DNA of 64,000 nucleotides from the NCBI GenBank assembly GCA_016281535.1, contig JAEEIT010000131.1, positions 1 through 64,000 of the forward strand, given 5' to 3'. The position numbers and the translations under genes were made by a program. Below, piece after piece: positions 40,465 through 50,900 of the stretch. The DNA comes from Clostridia bacterium (GTDB taxonomy: Bacteria > Bacillota > Clostridia > Saccharofermentanales > Saccharofermentanaceae). Under the pieces are notes generated by a model that searched no databases, was not told where the DNA came from, and saw only the letters and a program-made list of their open reading frames with translations. Position 1 is the first letter of the stretch. Every line of letters starts with the position of its first letter.

Positions 40465-41187
40465 ATGAAGATCCTGATCGTGCGTCATGGTGACCCGGAT
40501 TATGAGGGCGACTGTCTGACCGAGCTGGGGAAACGGGAAGTCGAGCTGCTATCTGAGAGAATGAAGAACATACATGCAGATGCCTGTTACTGTTCTCCTT
40601 TGGGGAGAGCGAAGCAGACTGCGGAGCCGTGCCTTCGGAAGATGGGCATGGAGGCAGAGGTGATGGAGTGGCTTCGGGAGTTCGCACCGAAAGTCCAGCG
40701 CCCTGAGAAACTCGGTGTGGCCTGGGACTGGGTGCCGGGTGACTGGATGACGATGCCGGATGCTTTCGATTTCGACAAGTGGACGGAATACCCGGCCTTG
40801 AAGGAAGCACATGTACGTGAGGAGCGTGATTGGGTCTATGCCGAGTTCGAGAAACTTCTCGAGAAACACGGCTATAGAAAAGAAGGAAAGTGGTTCCGGG
40901 CGGAGCGTCCGAATAACGATACGATCGTGCTGTTCTGTCATTATGGGCTGGAGGCGGTGCTCCTGTCGTATCTTCTGAACCTGTCGCCGTTTGTTATGTG
41001 GCATGCCATGATGGCAGCCCCCACCTCCGTGACGACTGTCGTGACCGAGGAGCGAAGAGAAGGGATCGCCCAGTTCCGGATGCTGTCTTTCGGAGACTGT
41101 TCGCACTTGCTAAATGCAGGTATGGAACCCTCCTTTTCGGGCCGTTTCCGGGAGTGCTATACGAATGAATATGAGAGAAAAGATTAA
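40465..41187 (+). CDS. Histidine phosphatase family protein
   Basis: ILIVRHGDPDYEGDCLTELGKREVELLSERM; CHYGLEAVLLSYLL. Confidence 0.85.
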   Translation: MKILIVRHGDPDYEGDCLTELGKREVELLSERMKNIHADACYCSPLGRAKQTAEPCLRKMGMEAEVMEWLREFAPKVQRPEKLGVAWDWVPGDWMTMPDAFDFDKWTEYPALKEAHVREERDWVYAEFEKLLEKHGYRKEGKWFRAERPNNDTIVLFCHYGLEAVLLSYLLNLSPFVMWHAMMAAPTSVTTVVTEERREGIAQFRMLSFGDCSHLLNAGMEPSFSGRFRECYTNEYERKD

Positions 41188-41275
41188 AAATCGAAAAAAT
41201 CGGTCTTTTGTCTTTTCAGAATTTGGAATTAACGATACAATTATTTCTATATAGGAAACAGTGGAGGAAAAGCTT

Positions 41276-41983
41276 ATGAGCGAGCCTGTCTATAAGAGGA
41301 TCCTTCTTAAGATCAGCGGAGAAGCGCTGGCCGGTGAGAAGAAGGTCGGTATTGATGATGAGACCGTCAAGAAGATCTGTTCGGAAATCAAGAAAGTGGC
41401 GGATCTCGGCGTTGAGGTTGCCGTTGTCGTCGGAGGAGGTAACTTCTGGAGAGGCAGATCCAGCGAGAACATGGACCGCGTTACGGCTGACCACATGGGA
41501 ATGCTTGCCACGTTGATGAATGCGCTGGCTATCTCTGATGCACTTGAACAGGAAGGGGCAATCACACGTGTCATGTCAGCTATAGATGTCCGGCAGATGG
41601 CGGAACCGTATATCAGGAAGCGCGCGGTCCGTCACCTCGAGAAGAAGAGAATCGTCATCTTCGCTTGTGGTACGGGTAACCCGTTCTTCAGCACAGATAC
41701 AGGAGCGGCACTCCGCGCGACGGAGATCGAGGCCGATATCTTCTGTAAAGCCACGATGGTGGACGGTGTGTATGACAAGGATCCGCACAAGTATCCGGAT
41801 GCGGTGAAGTATAAGACCATCTCTCATGACGAGGTCTTAAGCAAGAATCTCAAAGTCATGGATGCAACTGCCGCTGCGCTTTGCCGTGATAATCAGACGA
41901 AGATCATGGTTTTCTCCATGGAAGAACCGGGAAATATCGTCCGGGTCGTACTGGGCGAAGATATAGGAACGATCGTCTGCTGA
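41276..41983 (+). CDS. pyrH: Uridylate kinase
   Basis: [57 protein letters not shown]; start MSEPVYKR after GGAGG. Confidence 0.97.
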   Translation: MSEPVYKRILLKISGEALAGEKKVGIDDETVKKICSEIKKVADLGVEVAVVVGGGNFWRGRSSENMDRVTADHMGMLATLMNALAISDALEQEGAITRVMSAIDVRQMAEPYIRKRAVRHLEKKRIVIFACGTGNPFFSTDTGAALRATEIEADIFCKATMVDGVYDKDPHKYPDAVKYKTISHDEVLSKNLKVMDATAAALCRDNQTKIMVFSMEEPGNIVRVVLGEDIGTIVC

Positions 41984-42014
41984 TCGTATTATCAGATTGA
42001 AGGAGGAATGAACT

Positions 42015-42587
42015 ATGCCAATGCAGGAAATCACGAAAGATGTATACGCCTTTTATGAGGATCGTATGAAGAAGACCATTACGAACCTTCAGGAGAATTT
42101 TAATGCGATCCGTGCCGGCCGTGCGAATCCGCACGTACTCGACCGCATCACCGTGGACTACTACGGAACACAGTCCCAGCTGAATGCTGTTGCGAATATC
42201 CAGGTACCGGAGCCGAGAATGATCACCCTGACACCATGGGATCCGTCCATGCTCCGTGAGATCGAGAAAGCGATCCAGTCTTCTGACCTCGGCATTAATC
42301 CGAGTAATGACGGTAAGATGATCCGTCTGGTATTCCCGATCCTTACCGAGGAACGCCGTAAGGAACTCGTGAAGAGCGTTATGAAATATGGTGAAGAAGC
42401 GAAGGTTGCGATCAGAAATATCCGCCGTGAGGGTATTGATAAGTATCGTGGAATCCATAAGAAGAAAGAACTGACAGATGACGATCTGGCAGATTTTGAA
42501 GAGCAGATGCAGAAACTCACTGACCGCTATGTGAAAGAGGTCGACAAGTGCTGCGAAGCGAAGCAGAAGGATCTTATGGAAATCTGA
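42015..42587 (+). CDS. frr: Ribosome recycling factor
   Basis: MKKTITNLQENFNAIRAGRANPHVLDRITVDYYGTQSQLNAVANIQVPEPRMITLTPWD. Confidence 0.97.
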   Translation: MPMQEITKDVYAFYEDRMKKTITNLQENFNAIRAGRANPHVLDRITVDYYGTQSQLNAVANIQVPEPRMITLTPWDPSMLREIEKAIQSSDLGINPSNDGKMIRLVFPILTEERRKELVKSVMKYGEEAKVAIRNIRREGIDKYRGIHKKKELTDDDLADFEEQMQKLTDRYVKEVDKCCEAKQKDLMEI

Positions 42588-42614
42588 TCTTTCAGGATCG
42601 AATTGCTAAAATCA

Positions 42615-42657
42615 AGGGTGTCTCGGACTCAGTCTTGATAGGAGACACCTTCTTTTT
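42615..42657 (+). terminator. Terminator-like hairpin abutting uppS (possible attenuator)
   Basis: GGTGTCTC (42617-42624)/GAGACACC (42642-42649) stem followed by TTCTTTTT immediately before ATG 42658. Confidence 0.65.
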
Positions 42658-43461
42658 ATGAGGAAAGGTATGCGACAGGAAGAATCAAAGTTCCCGTTAT
42701 TCTCGAAGAAAAAGCAGGCGGAGGTGGATCCGTCCGAACTGAAGATTCCGACTCATCTTGCGGTCATTATGGATGGCAATGGAAGATGGGCGAAGAAGCG
42801 TATGCTTCCGCGTTCTGCCGGGCATCGGGCCGGAGCGGATAATCTGAAGACTCTATGTAAGAACTGTGGTCACTACGGGATCAAGTATGTGACTGTATAT
42901 GCATTCTCGACAGAGAACTGGTCGAGACCGGAAAGTGAAGTCCATACTCTGATGGAACTCTTCGTTGAGTATTTCGACCGTTACGATCCCGAGCTGGAGA
43001 AGGAAGGGATCCGTGTCCGCTTCAGCGGGGATATCGCCGCACTTCCGCAGAATGTCCAGGATGTCTGCAGGCGTGCCGAGGAAGGCAGTAAGCACAGAGA
43101 TAAGATGACACTGATCGTGGCCTTTAATTACGGAGGCAGAAGAGAAATCATTCAGGCGGCACAGAAGCTGGCGGAGAAGGTAAAAGCCGGTCAGATCCGA
43201 AGCGAGGATATTACGGAAGAGCTGTTCGCACAGAATCTGTATCTGCCGGATGTACCGGATCCGGATCTGATCATCCGTCCGAGCGGAGAAGAGAGGACCT
43301 CGAATTTCCTTGTATGGGAAGGTGCCTACTCGGAACTGTGGTTTTCGGATGTGCTGTGGCCGGATTTCGGCATGAAGGAATTAACCGATGCCCTGATTGC
43401 GTATACGAAGAGAGACCGTCGATTCGGAGGGCTTTCGCAGGAAAAGAAGGGTGAAGAGTAA
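42658..43461 (+). CDS. uppS: Undecaprenyl diphosphate synthase
   Basis: IPTHLAVIMDGNGRWAKKRMLPRSAGHRAG; RPSGEERTSNFLVWEGAYSELWF; exact start uncertain. Confidence 0.95.
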   Translation: MRKGMRQEESKFPLFSKKKQAEVDPSELKIPTHLAVIMDGNGRWAKKRMLPRSAGHRAGADNLKTLCKNCGHYGIKYVTVYAFSTENWSRPESEVHTLMELFVEYFDRYDPELEKEGIRVRFSGDIAALPQNVQDVCRRAEEGSKHRDKMTLIVAFNYGGRREIIQAAQKLAEKVKAGQIRSEDITEELFAQNLYLPDVPDPDLIIRPSGEERTSNFLVWEGAYSELWFSDVLWPDFGMKELTDALIAYTKRDRRFGGLSQEKKGEE

Positions 43462-43464
43462 TAC

Positions 43465-44331
43465 ATGAAACAAAGGATCATTACAGGCGCTATATTCACG
43501 ATCGTAGTTCTCGCACTGGTACTGCCGGCTTATTTCGTTCCGGCGGTCCTTCTGCTGTTTACGGGGATCGTGACTGTTCTTGCTCTTTATGAGATGATCA
43601 AGGCCGCTCGTGAGACGGAGAAAGAAATGTCCGCGGTGGTTACGGTGATCGGTGGATTCTTAAGTTTTCTGCCGCTGGCTATATGGGCATATAAGGGTAC
43701 ACCGTCACAGGGTTTCACACTCTATGCACTGGTGACCTTGATCTACTGTTTCATTACGACGATGATCCCGCCGCTTCTGAAAGAACATCCGGAGGCGATC
43801 CGTTCGGGTTTCGCATCCTCACTCATCATCATGTATATCTCGTTCCCGATTGCGTGCACTCATGTCATGATGTATCTCATGCCTAAGGGCTGGTTCTTCG
43901 TGGTGATTGGCCTTTTCGCTCCGTGGATCTCGGATACTTTCGCGTATTTTTGCGGGTCATTCTTCGGTAAACACAAGATCGTTCCGCATATCAGCCCGAA
44001 GAAGACGTGGGAAGGATGCGTAGGGGGAGCGCTCTTTACGGCGATTCTGACGACAGCATTCTTCGCCTTTGTACTTAAGAATGTCATCGAAGTGAACATG
44101 CCGTTCTGGCTCTTTATCGTACTGGCATCTGTTTTCGGGTTCCTGCTTTCCTGCGTGTCCCAGCTGGGTGACTGGATGGCTTCGAGTATCAAGAGACTTG
44201 TCGGTATTAAAGATTTCGGTAATTTCATGCCCGGACACGGCGGCATCATGGACCGCTTCGATAGTGCATTCTTTACCCTGCCTGTTGCGCTGGGACTTGC
44301 ATTTGTGGTGTATTGGGGAGGCGGCGCATGA
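43465..44331 (+). CDS. cdsA: Phosphatidate cytidylyltransferase
   Basis: Multi-TM; C-terminal CVSQLGDWMASSIKRLVGIKDFGNFMPGHGGIMDRFDSAFF. Confidence 0.95.
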   Translation: MKQRIITGAIFTIVVLALVLPAYFVPAVLLLFTGIVTVLALYEMIKAARETEKEMSAVVTVIGGFLSFLPLAIWAYKGTPSQGFTLYALVTLIYCFITTMIPPLLKEHPEAIRSGFASSLIIMYISFPIACTHVMMYLMPKGWFFVVIGLFAPWISDTFAYFCGSFFGKHKIVPHISPKKTWEGCVGGALFTAILTTAFFAFVLKNVIEVNMPFWLFIVLASVFGFLLSCVSQLGDWMASSIKRLVGIKDFGNFMPGHGGIMDRFDSAFFTLPVALGLAFVVYWGGGA

Positions 44332-45494
44332 GACAGCTCTGTATTCTGGGTTCTACCGGTTCGATCGGTACGCAGACACTGGAAGTCGTCAGAAACTTCC
44401 CGGAAGAATTCCGTGTGATTGCCATGACCTGTGGCGGTAATATTGCGCTTCTTTCTGAACAGATCAAGGAATTCGCTCCGGCATATGTCAGTGTGTCCAC
44501 AGAAGAGAAGCGTAAGGAGCTGCTCGGGATGCTGCCGTCGGATGCTTCTGTCGAAGTGCTCTGTGGAGATGAAGGAAATATATCGTGTGCGACACTTCCT
44601 GAAGTAGACTGTGTCGTGGCTGCGATGGTGGGAATGAAAGGTCTTCCTTCTGTGGTCGCTGCGATTTCGAAAGGGAAAGATATTGCACTTGCGAATAAAG
44701 AGACACTTGTGGCCGGCGGATCTGTTGTCATGCCTCTCATCAAAGAAAAGAATGTTGCACTTCTGCCTGTAGATTCCGAACACTCGGCGATCTGGCAGTG
44801 TCTGATGGGGCAGCCGGAGGGGTCTCTGAAACGGATCCTGCTGACTGCTTCGGGAGGCCCGTTCCGGGGATTTTGCCGTGAACAGCTGGAGAAAGTGACG
44901 ATCAGTGATGCACTGGCACATCCGACGTGGAAGATGGGCGGTAAGATTACGATCGACTCGGCGAGTATGATGAATAAAGGCCTGGAGATCATCGAAGCTT
45001 CCTGGCTCTTCGACGTCCCGGTTGACCGTATCGAAGTGGTGGTTCATCCGCAGAGCATCGTCCATTCCATGATCGAGCTGAGGGATGGCTCGGTACTGGG
45101 ACAGATGGGTTTCCCGAATATGATGATGCCGATCCAGGTCGCACTGTTCTATCCGAGAAGAAGTGAATGTATCTGCAGGCCATTCTCTCCATTCGACACA
45201 AGCTCCTGTAACCTGACTTTCGAGCCGTGTGACCGGAAAGTATTCCGTCTGGTAGATATGGCGTACTATGCGGGAAGATGTGGTGGAACACTGCCGGTTG
45301 CCATGAATGCGGCGAACGAGGTCGTGGTCGCGGATTTCCTTTCCGGCCGTGCCTCTTTCCTGGATATCGAGAGAACCGTGGAACAAGTTATGGAGAAACA
45401 TGAAGCCGAGGGTGTGATCAAGAAGCCGTCACTGGAAGATATTTTTGCTGTGGATGCATGGGCAAGAAACCTGGCATCTGCGATGAGAAAGTAA
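44328..45494 (+). CDS. dxr: 1-deoxy-D-xylulose-5-phosphate reductoisomerase
   Basis: LCILGSTGSIGTQTLEVVR, LANKETLVAGG, PVDSEHSAIWQCL, MGGKITIDSASMMNKGLE; ATGA overlap with cdsA. Confidence 0.96.
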   Translation: MRQLCILGSTGSIGTQTLEVVRNFPEEFRVIAMTCGGNIALLSEQIKEFAPAYVSVSTEEKRKELLGMLPSDASVEVLCGDEGNISCATLPEVDCVVAAMVGMKGLPSVVAAISKGKDIALANKETLVAGGSVVMPLIKEKNVALLPVDSEHSAIWQCLMGQPEGSLKRILLTASGGPFRGFCREQLEKVTISDALAHPTWKMGGKITIDSASMMNKGLEIIEASWLFDVPVDRIEVVVHPQSIVHSMIELRDGSVLGQMGFPNMMMPIQVALFYPRRSECICRPFSPFDTSSCNLTFEPCDRKVFRLVDMAYYAGRCGGTLPVAMNAANEVVVADFLSGRASFLDIERTVEQVMEKHEAEGVIKKPSLEDIFAVDAWARNLASAMRK

Positions 45495-45513
45495 GGAGAA
45501 GGTCCGAAATATA

Positions 45514-46824
45514 ATGTCACCACAGAGTATCATCATATGTATATTAGGCCTGGGAATCCTGGCAGCCGTTCATGAACTGGGGCACTTCTTCGTGGCCCGG
45601 CTTCTAAAGATCAAAGTCTATGAACTGTCGATCTTCGTCGGCCCGAAGCTTTTCTCGTGGAAAAGAAACGATATCGAATACTATATCCGCATGATTCCGC
45701 TTGGTGCCTATGTGCGGTTCTCGGATATTGATGAAGAAACGGGGGAGCTTCTGGATGATAATCCGGAGAACCTGATCAATCAGGCCAGATGGAAGCGGCT
45801 GATCGTGTCTTTGGCGGGTCCTTTCATGAATGTTGTGCTGGGTGTGATCATCTTCATGATCTGCTTCTCGAATTTCGGTTTCCTGGCACTGCATCAGGAT
45901 GTAGTCGTTCCGGGAACCCAGGTGGCATCTACACAGATCGAAGAAGGAGATACGATTCTGAAAATGAACGGGCAGAAGGTATTCTGCCAGATGGATCTTT
46001 CTTATTACCTCAGTCAGGTCAATAATGTTGATTCAATCGAACTTCAGATGAAGTCGGCCCGGACAGGCGAGAAATACGAGGTCACACTGGTTCCGAATAT
46101 CACCGACCAGTATATGCTCGGAATTACGCATTATGCCGATCTGGATGAGAATAACGGCTGGAAGGTGACGTATGTGGATCCGGCACAGAATGACGGAAAT
46201 CCGATGATCAAAGAAGGAGATTCGATCCTTTCTGTCGGCGGGGTGGATGTATCTGATCCTGAAATATCAGATGTTGTCCGAAATTCCGGAGGACAGCCGT
46301 TATCGATCCGTCTGATACGTGACGGTAAGGAAGAGACCATCGAGATGAAAGCAATCATGGTCAAGAGTTCTAATCTGCGCGGGATCTACCTGAAGGATGG
46401 AAAGGGATTCATGGAGTGTCTGCATGAAGCGATCGTGTTCCCGATCTCATTCATACGGATATCCATCGATTCACTTGCGCAGGTCTTCGCCGGGAAGGTG
46501 CCGGCATACGATGTCGTATCCGGTCCGGTGGGTATCGCTTCTGTAGTGTCAGAAGTGGTCGATGCCCCGAAGGTGGAGAGCTCGGAGAAGACCGAGATGC
46601 TTCTTATTCTGGCCGGAGGTATCTCCACAGGCCTTGCTTTTACCAATATGCTCCCGATCCCGGGACTGGATGGAAATGCAATCGTACTGACTCTGGTAGA
46701 GATGATCCGTGGTAAGAAACTGTCGAGAAAGTCGGAACAGGTGATCAATGTGATCGGCTTTGTTGCGATCGTCGCACTGGTGATCTTCGCACTGGTGTCG
46801 GATATTATGAGGCTTACGAGGTAA
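45514..46824 (+). CDS. rseP: RseP-type site-2 membrane metalloprotease with PDZ
   Basis: AAVHELGHFFVARLLKIKVYELSIFVGPKLFSW, PDZ region, NMLPIPGLDGNAI. Confidence 0.92.
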   Translation: MSPQSIIICILGLGILAAVHELGHFFVARLLKIKVYELSIFVGPKLFSWKRNDIEYYIRMIPLGAYVRFSDIDEETGELLDDNPENLINQARWKRLIVSLAGPFMNVVLGVIIFMICFSNFGFLALHQDVVVPGTQVASTQIEEGDTILKMNGQKVFCQMDLSYYLSQVNNVDSIELQMKSARTGEKYEVTLVPNITDQYMLGITHYADLDENNGWKVTYVDPAQNDGNPMIKEGDSILSVGGVDVSDPEISDVVRNSGGQPLSIRLIRDGKEETIEMKAIMVKSSNLRGIYLKDGKGFMECLHEAIVFPISFIRISIDSLAQVFAGKVPAYDVVSGPVGIASVVSEVVDAPKVESSEKTEMLLILAGGISTGLAFTNMLPIPGLDGNAIVLTLVEMIRGKKLSRKSEQVINVIGFVAIVALVIFALVSDIMRLTR

Positions 46825-46830
46825 AGATAT

Positions 46831-47901
46831 ATGATTACGCGTTTTCAGACGAATCAAGTATATGTCGGAAGTGTGGCTGTGGGCGGAGACGCACCGGTGG
46901 CGATCCAGTCTATGAATAATACGGATACCCGGGATGTGGAGTCGACTGTAAGGCAGATCGAGGAACTTGCTTCCTGCGGATGTGATATTACGCGCGTGGC
47001 GGTCCTCAATATGGAGGCTGCAGAAGCGATCGGTGAGATCGTGAAGAGAAGTCCTCTTCCTGTAGTGGCAGACATCCATTTCGATTATCGTCTTGCTTTG
47101 GAGGCCATGAGAAACGGGGCGGCCAAGATCCGTATCAATCCGGGCAATATCGGTGGTATGGACCGGGTTCAGGCGGTGGCGAATATGGCGAAAGAAAGAA
47201 GTATCCCGATCCGGGTCGGAGTCAATTCCGGATCGATCGGGAAGGATATGCTGGAGAAGTACGGAGGCGTGAATGCAGATTCCCTGTCTGCCAGTGCTCT
47301 TTCGTCCATTCAGATATTGGAGAAATGTGGTTTTCGTGATATTGTAGTCAGTATGAAATCATCTGATCCGCTGCTTACTGTGGAGAGTTACAGAAGGCTT
47401 CGTGATCAGGTTCCGTATCCTTTCCATGTCGGTGTAACGGAAGCCGGTACCCTTCGGGAAGGGATCATCCGCAGCAGTGTCGGGATCGGTGCGCTGCTTG
47501 CGGAAGGAATCGGTGATACGATCCGTGTTAGCTTAACGGACGAACCGAAAGAGGAAGTCTATGCTGCGATCTCGATCCTCCGCGCACTGGGATTGCGTAA
47601 GGGAGGAATGAGACTTGTTTCCTGCCCGACTTGCGGACGTACCATGGTACCGCTGATCGAAGTAGCGAAAGAGGTAGAAAGCAGGATAAGGGATCTTCCT
47701 TATGATATGACTGTTGCCGTGATGGGATGTGCGGTAAACGGCCCGGGTGAGGCGAGAGAGGCGGACGTCGGGATCGCCGGAGGTGTGGATGAATTCCTGC
47801 TGTTCCGTAAAGGCGAACCGATCGGTAAAGTTCCGAAAGAGCGGGCTGTGGATGAACTGATCCGAACCATCGAAGAAATGAATAGTGCCAAGAACGGTTG
47901 A
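46831..47901 (+). CDS. ispG: 4-hydroxy-3-methylbut-2-en-1-yl diphosphate synthase
   Basis: VYVGSVAVGGDAPVAIQSMNNTDTRD, VADIHFDYRLAL, KIRINPGNIGG, SCPTCGRTMV, MGCAVNGPGEAREADVGIAGG. Confidence 0.97.
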   Translation: MITRFQTNQVYVGSVAVGGDAPVAIQSMNNTDTRDVESTVRQIEELASCGCDITRVAVLNMEAAEAIGEIVKRSPLPVVADIHFDYRLALEAMRNGAAKIRINPGNIGGMDRVQAVANMAKERSIPIRVGVNSGSIGKDMLEKYGGVNADSLSASALSSIQILEKCGFRDIVVSMKSSDPLLTVESYRRLRDQVPYPFHVGVTEAGTLREGIIRSSVGIGALLAEGIGDTIRVSLTDEPKEEVYAAISILRALGLRKGGMRLVSCPTCGRTMVPLIEVAKEVESRIRDLPYDMTVAVMGCAVNGPGEAREADVGIAGGVDEFLLFRKGEPIGKVPKERAVDELIRTIEEMNSAKNG

Positions 47902-47933
47902 CCGCTAAAGGTCAATGGAAGGATACGATTAAG

Positions 47934-50900
47934 ATGACTTTGTACGAGTTTGTAAGAAGGGCTTCGCACGATGAGCGACTGGCGGAGTCGGCCTTAGCTA
48001 TACCCGCAGATGTGACTTCGGTCCGCGTTTGTGAGCATGCAACAGGTATGGAACTGGAGCTTCAGCTTGCTGCGCCGATCCTTGATGATGCTGCGCTGCT
48101 CAATATGGAGAGATGCCTGAAGAACGTGCTTCATGTGTCCCATGTTCGTATGTATATCCGGAATCTGGACGGTGAATACGGTCCTCTTTCTATGCCTGCG
48201 GTATGGAACTGGATCTGCTGGGTCATGAAACAGAAGACACACGGAGGCATCTACGTCGATGCCATTTCTTCTTCTGAAGAGGAGATACGTATCCTGCTTC
48301 ACGAAGAAATCTCCGATGAGGACAAGGAAGAGATCCGTGTGTTCCTGACCTCTTTTATGTCTGAATACATATTCATCAAGAAGTCATATCGTATGAACTT
48401 TGTGAAAGAGAATACGGTAGCCGGAAGCGATAAAGTAACAGAGCCGCTGACCACTTCGGAAACAGAGCCGGCTTCCGATACGGCATCGGATCCGGATTAT
48501 TATCTGAATCAGATGAGGGAACGGGCTCGTTCTCTGGCTAAACAGTCCGTGAATAAAGCCGTATCCTCCGAAAAGGAAGCATCCGGAACGAAGAAAAAAG
48601 AAGCGAAAAAGAAAGAAATTGCGGATGTGGCAGATCTGGATAAGAATTCCTGGGAGTATAAGTCCGTCGTTGAGAAAGATACGGTCAAGAAAGAAAAGAA
48701 GGGCGGTTTTGTTCCGGGACCGAAGAAAAATGCTGTTTCGCAAGAAGATAAGGAGAAACGGATCTGGGGTATATTGTCTCTGGACTCCAAGAGATACAAG
48801 ATCCGTGATGCCATCGACAAGGTGGAGGATGGCTCTCTGTCATCAGATACATATGTCCGCTTAGAGGGGCAGATCAAGCTTCTGGAAGGACAGCGTCTGG
48901 TCGGTAAGAATAAGAACATGGTTCTGTTTAAGTTCTATCTGACCGATGCCACATATAGTATCGAGTGCGTCGCTTTTCCCTCTCCGAAAGATGCAGATAT
49001 ACTGAACAAGATGTATGCCAAAGGCGGGTATGTCGGTATATATACACAGGTTTCCGTGAGCTCTTTCGACAGACAGGTGGTAGCTTCGGCACGGGGATTC
49101 TATAAAGCAGATCCACCTCCGAAGCGGAAAGATCTGGCTGAAGTGAAACGTATCGAACTTCACGCGCATACGAAGATGAGTGAGAAGGATGCGGTAATCG
49201 AGCCGAAAGATCTCATCAAGACGGCATTTAAGATGGGACACCCTGCCTGTGCGATTACGGATCACGGTGTCGTGCAGGGATTTAATGATGCGTACAGTGC
49301 GTATAAGGACTGTAAGAAGAGTGAAGAAAACCCGGATTTCAAGCTGATCTTCGGTATGGAAGGATACCTTGTCGATGACGGGAACTGTATCGCCTATCAT
49401 GTGCCGCAGGAGGATATTTCCCTCGACTCTTTCGTTGCCATCGATGTGGAAACGACAGGTCTGGACTGCACATGCGAAGGGCTTCTGGAAATCGCCGCGA
49501 TCCGTTATACACGTGGAGAGAACGGAGAATATTCGGAATCGGATGTGTTTACGACTATGGTCAATCCGGGCATACCGATCTCCGATAAAGCGAAAGAACT
49601 GACCGGGATCACCGAAGAGATGATCGCGGACGCGCCGGCACCTTTCGACGCAGTCACGAAGCTTTCGGAATTCCTGAAAGACAGCGACGTGCTGGTCGGA
49701 CATAATATCTTCTTTGACATGGGATTTATCCGTGAGGCGGGCTTCATGATCGATATCGAGCAGCTCGATGAAGAGAAACATCATCCTTACCGTGTGAAAT
49801 TCTACCAGTCGGAGATCGATACGGTATCGGCGGTGACGTTCCTTTATCCGGATATGCCGAAGCATGGACTTGTGGATGCATGTGAGTATCTCGGAATCGA
49901 TATCGGGAATCACCATCGTGCCATGGATGACGCACGAGCCAGTGCAAACATCCTTCTGCGCTGCATCGCTGACTTCGGGTTTACCTCCTGTCATCAGATG
50001 AATGAACATGTCGGACTGCTTCCGAAAGAAGAAGTTACGAAGAGAAAGACACCTTCGTACCACATCATCTTCCTTGTGGAGGATACACTGGGTCTTTATA
50101 ACCTGTACCGCATGGTATCGGAAGGACATACCGAATACTTCAGCATGCGTCCGCGTATTCCGAAGTCCGAGGTGATGTATCTGAATGCCGGGGTTATCGT
50201 AGGTGGTGCCTGTGAGCGTGGGCAGATCTTCCGTGCTGTGCACAAAGCCTATGTGGATAACGGAAATGATGTGGACAGGACCGTCGCGTTCTTATCGGAG
50301 GATAAAGCCTTCAAAAGGATGATCCGGTTATATGATTATTTCGAGATCCAGCCGATCTGCAACAACGAATTCTATCTTCGAGATGAGGAATCCGGCCTTA
50401 CATCGACCGAGGATCTGGTGAACATTAATGTGATCATCGACAAGATGGCGCAGGTGATGGGTAAACCCTGCTGTGCGACTACGGACGCGCATTTTCTCGA
50501 GAAGAAAGACGGAGAATTCCGTAAGTATATGCTTATGGATATGGGCTTTAAGGATGCGGAACTGCAGAGTGATCTGTATTTCCGTACTACAGATGAGATG
50601 CTCGAAGAATTCTCGTATCTCGGGAAAGAGCGGTGCGAGGAAGTCGTCATCTATAATCCGAGGAGAATTGCCGAGAAGATCCGTTCTGACATTAAGCCTT
50701 TCCCGGATGGCACGTATCCGCCGGTTATCAGATCGGCCCCGGATGACCTTCGCGCCATCGTATATAAGACCATGCACGAGATGTATGAGTATGAGGGTGA
50801 AGTGCCGGAGATCGTTAAGGCGCGTGTCGAGAAGGAACTCAACAGTATTATCGGTAACGGCTATTCAATCATGTACTATATCGCCTATAAGCTGGTCAAT

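Noticed and set aside
43860-45401. 513-aa antisense ORF opposite cdsA/dxr
   Set aside because: Shadow of well-supported coding genes; no recognisable domain.
48861-50243. 460-aa antisense ORF opposite polC
   Set aside because: Same codon-bias shadow effect.
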